A stretch of 5,500 bases of DNA from Methanomicrobiales archaeon (lineage in GTDB: Archaea; Halobacteriota; Methanomicrobia; Methanomicrobiales; JACTUA01): positions 1-5,500 of the forward strand of contig JAJRDF010000106.1 of assembly GCA_028678555.1 (NCBI GenBank), read 5' to 3'. Both the position numbers and the translations under genes were made by a program. Positions 1-5,500 of this stretch are shown piece by piece (the stretch's first letter is position 1; every line of letters starts with the position of its first letter). The notes under the pieces were generated by a model. It did not search any database and was not told the origin of the DNA. It saw only the letters and a program-made list of their open reading frames with translations.

Positions 1-1
1 C

Positions 2-241
2 TCCCTGGATGTGGATGGATCCGTCGAGCCGGAGCTCCGGCAGATCTGTGGTGAACTTCGTCAGATCCCGGGCATTGAAGGGGTGGGATGGTACCACTGC
101 CGGGGCAGAAAGTATCCCGGAGAGGTGATCACCTGCATCGCGATCCTGGCAGATCACCGGAAGGAGGGATTCCTGGCCCTGGGCCGGGCCCTGGAGACGC
201 TCCGGAACGTGGCGGGTGCCCACGGGCACGGGGAGGCGTGA
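2..241 (+). CDS. MoaE-like protein, C-terminal part (5' end outside window)
   Basis: The reading frame is open from the first bases to a TGA at 239-241 and gives 79 residues. A GTG at 11 exists, but it would remove most of the fold, so the true start is probably upstream. The segment matches the C-terminal half of MoaE, the large subunit of molybdopterin synthase, which transfers sulfur to precursor Z in the cytoplasm. The run YHCRGRKYPGEVI corresponds to the MoaE pattern HRxGxxxPGxxI. The run ADHRKEGF corresponds to the conserved HRxxxF motif (His-Arg at 155-160). Counting from that Arg without gaps, the position of E. coli Lys119 is Arg (203-205), and the position of Lys126 in the usual WK-E tail is Gly (224-226). 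The tail instead ends AGAHGHGEA. The protein is therefore clearly MoaE-related, but it may be a paralogue without synthase activity. It lies 2 nt before glmM and is probably co-transcribed with it. Confidence 0.8.
   Translation, partial: SLDVDGSVEPELRQICGELRQIPGIEGVGWYHCRGRKYPGEVITCIAILADHRKEGFLALGRALETLRNVAGAHGHGEA
231..236 (+). promoter_or_regulatory. Ribosome binding site of glmM
   Basis: GGGAGG lies 7 nt before the ATG at 244, inside the last codons of the MoaE-like gene. It complements the CCUCC core of the archaeal 16S rRNA 3' end. This supports ATG 244 over the upstream in-frame GTG at 88, which would overlap the preceding gene by about 150 bases and add residues unlike any mutase N-terminus. 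Confidence 0.75.
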
Positions 242-243
242 GG

Positions 244-1611
244 ATGGCGGAGACGCCCCCCAGGGCGAAACGCCGCTTTGGCACGAATGGCGTCCGGGGA
301 GAGGTCGGAAAGGATATGCACCCGGACCTGGTTCTCAGGATCGGGATGGCCCTGGGATCCCTGAGGGGGGGATCCATCCTGGTGGGGAGGGACACGAGAA
401 CCTCAGGGCCTGCACTCTCCTCCGCCCTGCAGGCAGGGCTCATGGCCACGGGGTGCCGTGTCGCTGATGCCGGTGTCGTTCCCACCCCGGCGCTTCAGTA
501 TGCGGTGGCCAAGGTGTACGATGCCGGCGCCATGGTCACCGCATCGCACAACCCGCCGGAATACAATGGCGTGAAGATCATCGACACCGATGGTACCGAG
601 ATGGGTGATGATGAGATCATCCTCCTGGAGGACAGAATCCTCGCCGACCGTATCCCGACCGTGCCGTGGAACCGGGTAGGTACCATCTCCCCGGCCCCCC
701 ACATTCCGGAGGAATATGTGCAGGGGGTCTGCAGCCACTTCCCGGGGGGCGAGGGAGAGGGAATGACCGTGGTCGTGGATCCGGGATCCGGTGCCGGATG
801 TGCCACAACACCGGCGATCATGACAGGCTTGGGATGCCGGGTCCACACCCTCAACGCCCGCATGGACGGGACGTTCCCCGGGCGCGATCCCGAGCCCACC
901 GCCGAGACACTGGCTCCCCTCGCCGAGATGGTGAAAGCCACGGGGGCTGCGTTCGGGGCTGCCCATGACGGCGATGCGGATCGCACGGTCTTCGTGGACG
1001 GGAAGGGCCGGTACCTGGAGGAGAACCGGGAGTTTGCCATGATCGCCCGGCATCTCCTAAGGAACCGGCGGGGGACGATCGTGATGCCGGTGAGCACCTC
1101 GCGTCTCGTGGAGAAGGTGGCCTGTGCATCAGGGTGCCGGGTGGACTATACACCGGTGGGCTCCATCTACGTGGCCCGGAGGATGAGGGAGCTCCTCGCG
1201 GCAGGTACCCCGGTGGTCATGGGAGGGGAAGGGAACGGGGGGCTCATCTTCCCGGACCACCAGTTCTGCAGGGACGGCGGCATGACTGCTGCGATGATGG
1301 TCTCCCTCCTCTCCTCCACCGGCCAATCCCTCTCGGCCCTGGCTGATGAACTCCCGGCCATGATCCTGATCAAGGAGAAGATCCGGTCCCCCCGGGCCAG
1401 GGATGCTGTGGCGGCCCTGGAGAAGGCTTTCTCCGGCGAGGACCTGGACCGGACCGACGGAATCCGCCTGAACCGGGACGATGCATGGGCCCTGGTCCGC
1501 CCGTCAGGAACCGAGCCCCTGCTCCGGATCCTCGTGGAGGCAGAGGACCGGGGACGGGCGGAAGCGCTGCACCGGGAGATCCGGAACCACCTCAGGGATG
1601 CAGGCATCTGA
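244..1611 (+). CDS. glmM: Phosphoglucosamine mutase, archaeal type (alpha-D-phosphohexomutase family)
   Basis: This is a complete protein of 455 residues, the normal length for the family. It is expected to interconvert glucosamine-6-phosphate and glucosamine-1-phosphate in the cytoplasm, on the way to UDP-GlcNAc for glycans and N-glycosylation. The motifs occur in the standard order. The N-terminal RFGTNGVRG is at residues 11-19. The phosphoserine loop TASHNP has the catalytic Ser at 101. The Mg-binding loop DGDADR is at 242-247, with Asp 242, 244 and 246 all present. The sugar-recognition loop GEGNGG is at 328-333. The phosphate-binding loop RPSGTEP is at 419-425 in the C-terminal domain. 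Bacterial GlmM has GEQSGH and phosphomannomutase/phosphoglucomutase proteins have GExSGH, so GEGNGG points to the archaeal GlmM subgroup. Some archaeal members also act on glucose or mannose phosphates, and sequence alone does not settle the substrate. It starts 2 nt after the MoaE-like stop and probably shares its transcript. Confidence 0.9.
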   Translation: MAETPPRAKRRFGTNGVRGEVGKDMHPDLVLRIGMALGSLRGGSILVGRDTRTSGPALSSALQAGLMATGCRVADAGVVPTPALQYAVAKVYDAGAMVTASHNPPEYNGVKIIDTDGTEMGDDEIILLEDRILADRIPTVPWNRVGTISPAPHIPEEYVQGVCSHFPGGEGEGMTVVVDPGSGAGCATTPAIMTGLGCRVHTLNARMDGTFPGRDPEPTAETLAPLAEMVKATGAAFGAAHDGDADRTVFVDGKGRYLEENREFAMIARHLLRNRRGTIVMPVSTSRLVEKVACASGCRVDYTPVGSIYVARRMRELLAAGTPVVMGGEGNGGLIFPDHQFCRDGGMTAAMMVSLLSSTGQSLSALADELPAMILIKEKIRSPRARDAVAALEKAFSGEDLDRTDGIRLNRDDAWALVRPSGTEPLLRILVEAEDRGRAEALHREIRNHLRDAGI

Positions 1612-1620
1612 ACCGGGGCC

Positions 1621-1674
1621 GGGGGCGGTTTGGAGAGATCCTTTCCTCTGCCCCCATTCGCGGGACCCCCTTTT
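1621..1674 (+). terminator. Possible transcription terminator after glmM
   Basis: GGGGGCGG (1621-1628) can pair with CTGCCCCC (1648-1655) as an 8-bp stem with one G-U pair and a 19-nt loop. A short T run (1671-1674) follows about 15 nt later. A second, weaker hairpin is CGGGA (1661-1665) with TCCCG (1674-1678). Archaeal termination depends mainly on T-rich tracts and the run here is only four bases, so this is a tentative call. Its position directly after the glmM stop and before a separate promoter region is what favours it. Confidence 0.3.
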
Positions 1675-1703
1675 CCCGTCACACCCGTTATACTGCTAAA
1701 TTA

Positions 1704-1767
1704 TGCCCTAATATGGTTTTGTATCCATTAAATCAGAAAAATCGTTTCGTAATATTTAAGTAGGGCA
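1704..1767. repeat. Inverted repeat TGCCCTA / TAGGGCA flanking AT-rich DNA
   Basis: TGCCCTA at 1704-1710 is the exact reverse complement of TAGGGCA at 1761-1767. The arms are 50 nt apart and enclose the most AT-rich DNA of the window. The right arm begins directly after the TATA-like box at 1753-1760. Two half-sites around a core promoter could be an operator bound by a looping or cooperative regulator. A 7-bp match over this distance can also arise by chance, and no regulator is encoded in the window. Confidence 0.3.
1753..1760 (+). promoter_or_regulatory. TATA-like box for the 1191-residue gene
   Basis: TATTTAAG resembles the archaeal TATA element (consensus near TTTATATA) and sits in an AT-rich island of about 100 bases within otherwise very GC-rich DNA. 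Initiation about 25 nt downstream would fall near 1778-1784, giving a leader of about 25-30 nt before the ATG at 1809. Two alternatives exist. AATATACT at 1775-1782 would give an almost leaderless transcript. TTATAC at 1688-1693 would give a leader of about 95 nt. No convincing BRE can be separated from the surrounding A-rich sequence. Confidence 0.5.
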
Positions 1768-1792
1768 CTCGGGCAATATACTATTCTAAGAA

Positions 1793-1796
1793 AGGA
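1793..1796 (+). promoter_or_regulatory. Weak Shine-Dalgarno element of the 1191-residue gene
   Basis: AGGA lies 12 nt before ATG 1809 and is the only purine-rich candidate close to the start. It matches the 5' part of the full AGGAGGTGAT consensus, for which 12 nt is tolerable. It is clearly weaker than the sites of the genes on either side. The start itself is firm, because an in-frame TAG at 1761-1763 leaves no upstream ATG or GTG. Confidence 0.4.
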
Positions 1797-1808
1797 CCGT
1801 CCCGGACC

Positions 1809-4800
1809 ATGAATCTCAATACGGCGCAGATACGGAAACGAATCCAGCAGGCCGTCTCCACAAAGAATTTTGAGGAGATCGACCAGCTGATCCAGGACAT
1901 CAGGGCCGTCCAGAGGAGAAAGGAGCGGAAAACCCACCTCTCGGTGGTGCATGCTGCCCTGAAGGAGGTGATGTTCGAGGAAGGTCTCCCGGACCTCCTC
2001 GTCTACCTGGGCGAGGTCCCCTTCCCGGAGATCCAGGAGGTGATCAACCGCGCGGTGCAGCTGTACATCGAGACCAGGAACGAGGCCTGGCTGACCCGCA
2101 CCATCCAGCTCTGCAAATCGCTGGAACGGAAGAACTACCAGTCCAAGATCTTCTCGGTGATTGCGAAGGATCTCATCGAGGCGGGGGTGAACGAGAAGGA
2201 CCGCCAGCTGATCGAGAAGGGGATGACGATCCTCCACATGATCAGCTTCCGGAAGCACCGGTCCAGCATCATGATGGACATCATCCCCATGATCATCGTC
2301 TGGTCGGTCTCCACCGAGGATGACCGGCACCTGTACACCTCCCTCCAGCTGATCGATGTCATCGGGGACGTCTCGAAACGGTCCATTCTCCACTCGGAAC
2401 TCGCGAAAGCCATCGGTACCATCGGGATCCTGCAGAGGAACCTCTCGGTGGTTCGGGAAGCGGTCCGGATCGCCATCATCATCAAGCAGAAGCAGCGGCG
2501 GATGTCCTGTGTCACCCATATCCTGGAGCGGGCCTGGACATCACCGCTGGGGAAGCACCTGGAGGACATCGTCGGGGCCATCAACCTGATCGGGGAGATC
2601 CCCCAGCCCCGGAAATACGAGATCCTCACCATCCTCCTGGAGCAGCTCCTGAACCGGGTGAAGGACAAGAAACAGATCCAGCACACCCTCACCGTGCTGG
2701 AAGGGCAGATCCCCGAGTCGGTGGAGTGCATCGTGCGCCAGCTGCTCCGGAAAGCAGAGATGAGCGGGGACAAGTGGTTCTTTGAGCGGGCGCTGGAATT
2801 CAACGAGCGGATCGCCGACAGCACCCGGTACCCCATCCGGGAGATCGTCTCCTCGGCGAGCGTGGTCGTGGACCGGACCGGTGACATCGGGCTCCTCCTC
2901 CGGATCGTTCCCCTGCTGGACGTGGCGGCCGGGACCTCGAGCGAGTCCTTCCTCTCCCAGTACCTCCTCCTCTCGGATACCCTCCTCAAACGCGGGGAAA
3001 TCCGGAACGCCATCGAGATCTTTGCCCGGATCGGGGGTCCCCGGGAGACCGCCAACAAGAATGCCACCGAGACGTGTGTCCGGATCCTGCGGGAGGGTGT
3101 GGTCAGGGACGAGATCCCCCTGGTGAAGGAGAAGATCCTCGCCCCGATGGAGACGGGGCAGCGGGACCTGGTCATCTCCCGGTCCCTCGCTGACCTCTGC
3201 AGGGATGTCCAGTTCCCGGACCTGGTCCAGCACCTGCCCTCTCTCCAGGAACTTGCGAAGGAGCACTCCGCCCCGGGAGCCGTGATCCCTGAGTGCATCC
3301 GGATCCTCATCGACCGGGGATTCATCGAGTCCCAGGACCCGTCGGCCCTTCTCACCCTCGCCGAACGGATCCCCAACCGGGCGGACCGGGAGGGGATCAT
3401 CTCGGCGATAGTCATCGGGATCGCGAAGGTGGGGGTGGCCCTGAAGAACCGGGACCTGCTGCAGCGGGCGGTGGGGCTTTCCTGTGAGATCCAGGAACAG
3501 CGCCCCCGGTCCGAGGCCCTCGGGCATGTCATCGACCAGGCCACCATCCTTGCCGTGGAACAGGGTGACCTGGACCTGCTGCACCGCATGATGCGGTGGA
3601 CGGGATCGCTCCTGGACCGGGATTTCAAGCTCTACGCCATTGACAGCGTGATCAAGGGGATGATCACCTACGGGATTCACCACCGGTCCCCGAAGGCCCT
3701 GAACGAGGCCTACGGGATCACCCACACGGTGGAGGATCCCTCCCTCCAGCAGCAGCAGAGGGAGTCGATCATCGAGGGGCTGATCCGGGTGGGGTGCCTC
3801 CGGTTCACTGCCGCAGAGACGCCCCCCACCCCCGACGCCATGGCCTTCCAGGTGGAGCCCTTCGAGCAGGCCCTCCACCTCCTGATGGAGAGCGTGAACC
3901 GGGCCCAGCTTTCCCTGAAGATCTCCAAGTATGTGGACATCATCCTGGAATACTCCCAGAAGTCCAACCGGATCGATTTCCTGATCCCCCTCACCATGTT
4001 CATCCTGGAGATCGAGGAGAGCCTGGAGAGGAATGCCATGTTCTTCCGGATCGTCGGCACCTTCAGCGACGTGCTGGAGAGCCTGGACTCCACGGATCCC
4101 TACGAGATCATTGCAACGGTGCTCCAGAGACTCCAGAGCGACCACATCTCCCCCATCGTGCTGAACCTGATCTACCGGCTGCTGGAGCAGACGCCGGATT
4201 CGTACAAAAAGTTCTCTGCGCTCTGCAACCTGGCGGATTCGTACCTGGCGATCAAGGAGAACGAGAGGGGGAGAGCGATCCTGCTCCGGGTCCATGCCTC
4301 CCGGGACACCCTTACCAACCCCTACGAGAAGGCCCTGATCCTCTCAGACCTGACCGGCATGCTGGCACGGGTGGACGAGAGCCTCGCCCACTCCTGCCTG
4401 GAGCAGGCCCAGCAGCTCCTGGACAGTATCAAGGGGGAGCATGGGTCTGTGGTCCGCCGGCATATCATCTTCTCCATCGTGAGCCTGCATGCCATCACAC
4501 CCCGGGAGGAGAACGTGGAGACGGCCCTCTCCCTGGTGGAACAGATTGAGGATCCCGTGGAGTACGTGAACGCGTTCATCTCCATCCTCCGGATGGTGAT
4601 CCCCGGTCCCAGGAGCCGTCAGATCCTCAAGTCGATCTACGATGCCATCGCCCGGATCCCCTCCATCTACGAGCGGGTGGAGATGCTTGTCAGCGTCGTG
4701 CCCATGGCCGAGCAGTACGGGGAGAAGGGGGATCCGACGCGCCTGCTGGAGCAGGCGAACGGAGACATCGAGTCCATCTCCATTCCCTTCATCTCCACGA

Positions 4801-5384
4801 TGGCGAAGAAAGGCCTCGTCCAGGTGATGCAGATGGTGGCCTTCAAGCGGGGGGACGAGGCCATGACGAAGTGGGCCCGGGAGGTGGCCTCCCAGATCGA
4901 GGACGACACGGTACGGGCCCAGCTCCTGTCCCAGATGGGCGTGGACCGGCGGGAGGCCCAGCCGGGCCCCATCCCCCAGGCATTCCGGTCCCTCCGGGAG
5001 AAGATCCGGGAAGGGAAGAACACCATGGCCGAGATCTCTGCGGTCACCCACCTGATCAACAGCCTGCCCGACCGGGCGAAGCGTGCCAGGTACTACGTGG
5101 ACCTCTATTCCCTGTACCTGAAGGCCAAGGATGAGCGGGTGGCGGAACGGATGCTGCAGGCAGCCCTCGACGAGGCCTCCATCATCCGGCCCCTCTCCCG
5201 CAGGGCCTTTGTCCTGGGGGATCTGGCCCTCAATGTCTATTCCGCAGGGGACGAGGAGACCAGCCGTGATATCCTGGGGATGGCCGTGTACGCGGCCATG
5301 AATATCCGCGAGGATGAACTCCGGGACAGCATCTTCCACGAGCTGGACGTGGCGCTCCGCATCATCGAGGAGCATCTCGCGTGA
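1809..5384 (+). CDS. Giant alpha-helical repeat (solenoid) protein of unknown function
   Basis: This is an intact protein of 1191 residues that I cannot assign to a named family. It is predicted to be almost entirely alpha-helical. It divides by eye into about 28-30 degenerate units of 35-42 residues. Each unit is a first helix with R/K and spaced I/L/V, a turn often containing G-D or similar, a second helix of the type (A)xxLLxxAxxI, and a break at D/P/N. Examples start near residues 108, 188, 267, 302, 376, 524, 564, 604, 698, 738, 799, 837, 916, 952, 1088 and 1128. The spacing resembles TPR or HEAT-like solenoids, but no classical TPR signature is obvious. Residues about 666-684 (TAAETPPTPDAMAF region) and 1045-1057 (Gly/Pro/Gln-rich) look like non-helical breaks. 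There is no signal peptide. The hydrophobic run near 154-166 carries an Asp and looks like a buried helix rather than a membrane span. No nucleotide-binding or metal motif is seen. A cytoplasmic scaffold or protein-binding role is inference only. The stop overlaps the start of an acylphosphatase gene, and its own promoter appears to lie at about 1753. Confidence 0.9.
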   Translation: MNLNTAQIRKRIQQAVSTKNFEEIDQLIQDIRAVQRRKERKTHLSVVHAALKEVMFEEGLPDLLVYLGEVPFPEIQEVINRAVQLYIETRNEAWLTRTIQLCKSLERKNYQSKIFSVIAKDLIEAGVNEKDRQLIEKGMTILHMISFRKHRSSIMMDIIPMIIVWSVSTEDDRHLYTSLQLIDVIGDVSKRSILHSELAKAIGTIGILQRNLSVVREAVRIAIIIKQKQRRMSCVTHILERAWTSPLGKHLEDIVGAINLIGEIPQPRKYEILTILLEQLLNRVKDKKQIQHTLTVLEGQIPESVECIVRQLLRKAEMSGDKWFFERALEFNERIADSTRYPIREIVSSASVVVDRTGDIGLLLRIVPLLDVAAGTSSESFLSQYLLLSDTLLKRGEIRNAIEIFARIGGPRETANKNATETCVRILREGVVRDEIPLVKEKILAPMETGQRDLVISRSLADLCRDVQFPDLVQHLPSLQELAKEHSAPGAVIPECIRILIDRGFIESQDPSALLTLAERIPNRADREGIISAIVIGIAKVGVALKNRDLLQRAVGLSCEIQEQRPRSEALGHVIDQATILAVEQGDLDLLHRMMRWTGSLLDRDFKLYAIDSVIKGMITYGIHHRSPKALNEAYGITHTVEDPSLQQQQRESIIEGLIRVGCLRFTAAETPPTPDAMAFQVEPFEQALHLLMESVNRAQLSLKISKYVDIILEYSQKSNRIDFLIPLTMFILEIEESLERNAMFFRIVGTFSDVLESLDSTDPYEIIATVLQRLQSDHISPIVLNLIYRLLEQTPDSYKKFSALCNLADSYLAIKENERGRAILLRVHASRDTLTNPYEKALILSDLTGMLARVDESLAHSCLEQAQQLLDSIKGEHGSVVRRHIIFSIVSLHAITPREENVETALSLVEQIEDPVEYVNAFISILRMVIPGPRSRQILKSIYDAIARIPSIYERVEMLVSVVPMAEQYGEKGDPTRLLEQANGDIESISIPFISTMAKKGLVQVMQMVAFKRGDEAMTKWAREVASQIEDDTVRAQLLSQMGVDRREAQPGPIPQAFRSLREKIREGKNTMAEISAVTHLINSLPDRAKRARYYVDLYSLYLKAKDERVAERMLQAALDEASIIRPLSRRAFVLGDLALNVYSAGDEETSRDILGMAVYAAMNIREDELRDSIFHELDVALRIIEEHLA
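5367..5372 (+). promoter_or_regulatory. Ribosome binding site of the acylphosphatase gene
   Basis: GAGGAG lies 8 nt before the GTG at 5381, within the coding end of the solenoid gene. It supports GTG 5381 as the start and makes translational coupling across the overlap plausible. Confidence 0.6.
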
Positions 5385-5500
5385 AGACGGTGGAGATCCA
5401 CGTCTCCGGAAGGGTCCAGTCCGTCGGGTTCCGGGCCTGCACCCGGAAGATAGCCACCCACCTGGGGATCACCGGGGAAGTCATGAACCTCCCGGACGGC
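5381..5500 (+). CDS. Acylphosphatase, N-terminal part (3' end outside window)
   Basis: Forty residues are visible, beginning VKTVEIHVSGRVQSVGFRA. Acylphosphatase hydrolyses carboxyl-phosphate bonds in small acyl phosphates such as acetyl phosphate, carbamoyl phosphate or 1,3-bisphosphoglycerate. It is a small cytosolic enzyme of about 90 residues. The phosphate-binding loop GRVQSVGFR (residues 10-18) contains the catalytic Arg18. The second active-site residue is Asn36, in the run GEVMNLPDG. The usual loop is GxVQGVxFR, so Ser14 replaces a well-conserved Gly. The GTG start overlaps the solenoid stop as GTGA (5381-5384), with GAGGAG upstream. The N-terminal domain of HypF has the same fold, but it normally reads GFRPFV after the loop. 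Here the sequence is FRACTRKIA followed by MNLPDG, which fits a stand-alone archaeal acylphosphatase better. The missing C-terminus prevents final proof. Confidence 0.85.
   Translation, partial: MKTVEIHVSGRVQSVGFRACTRKIATHLGITGEVMNLPDG

Noticed and set aside
88..243. Upstream GTG start extending glmM by 52 residues
   Set aside because: The extension overlaps the MoaE-like gene, is Pro/Gly/Arg-rich and matches no mutase N-terminus. ATG 244 has a good ribosome site, and RFGTNGVRG follows at the normal distance.
1794..1808. GGACC direct repeat (1794-1798 and 1804-1808) just before the ATG as an operator
   Set aside because: It is a five-base GC-rich repeat in a GC-rich genome with no further symmetry, so chance is the simplest explanation.
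1612..1808. tRNA or other structured RNA gene in the intergenic region
   Set aside because: No cloverleaf, GTTCRANYC-type T-arm, C/D or H/ACA motif or long stable stem was seen. Only the short GC stem and AT-rich promoter sequence are present.
2268..2307. Hydrophobic run near residues 154-166 of the large protein as a membrane span
   Set aside because: It is only about 13 residues long, contains an Asp, is flanked by regularly spaced repeat helices, and has no partner segments. A buried solenoid helix explains it better.
2135..3628. Long minus-strand open frame of 497 codons inside the solenoid gene
   Set aside because: It lies antisense to a coherent plus-strand helical protein. Its translation is rich in Arg and Ser with no recognisable motifs. 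High GC at third codon positions removes stop codons on the opposite strand, which explains its length.
2541..4295. Minus-strand open frame of 584 codons, and a similar one at 4344-5375
   Set aside because: The translation is dominated by Gly, Asp, Leu, Val, Pro and His from the complement of common plus-strand codons such as GAG, ATC and CTG. It shows no domain or plausible ribosome site and is a shadow of the real gene.

Overview
The window looks like a piece of a GC-rich archaeal chromosome, most likely a methanogenic euryarchaeon of the Methanomicrobia type. This is inferred from three things: an archaeal-style phosphohexosamine mutase with a GEGNGG sugar loop, an AT-rich intergenic island carrying a TATA-like box rather than bacterial -35/-10 elements, and archaeal-type Shine-Dalgarno sites. 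No database search was possible, so the taxon is an inference. All four genes lie on the + strand, and there is no sign of mobile elements, RNA genes or CRISPR.

Layout. Positions 2-241 hold the C-terminal end of a MoaE-like protein (molybdopterin synthase large-subunit family) that runs in from outside the window. It is unusual in lacking both C-terminal lysines expected in active MoaE. Two bases later, behind a GGGAGG ribosome binding site, is a complete 455-residue phosphoglucosamine mutase (glmM, 244-1611) with all four catalytic and binding motifs. Positions 1612-1808 are non-coding: a GC-rich stem with a short T run that may end the glmM transcript, then an AT-rich stretch with a TATA-like box and a widely spaced TGCCCTA/TAGGGCA inverted repeat. 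This looks like the promoter of the next unit.

The dominant feature is 1809-5384, a single 1191-residue open frame I cannot assign to a named family. By eye it is built almost end to end from roughly 28-30 degenerate two-helix units of about 35-42 residues, i.e. a very long alpha-solenoid, with no signal peptide, convincing membrane span or enzymatic motif. Its stop codon overlaps the GTG start of an acylphosphatase gene (5381 to beyond the window end), so the two are probably one translationally coupled operon.

Working together: the first two genes form one short co-directional cluster (molybdopterin-type protein plus amino-sugar/UDP-GlcNAc precursor synthesis) with no obvious biochemical link. 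The second pair, giant solenoid plus acylphosphatase, is the part most likely to be undescribed.
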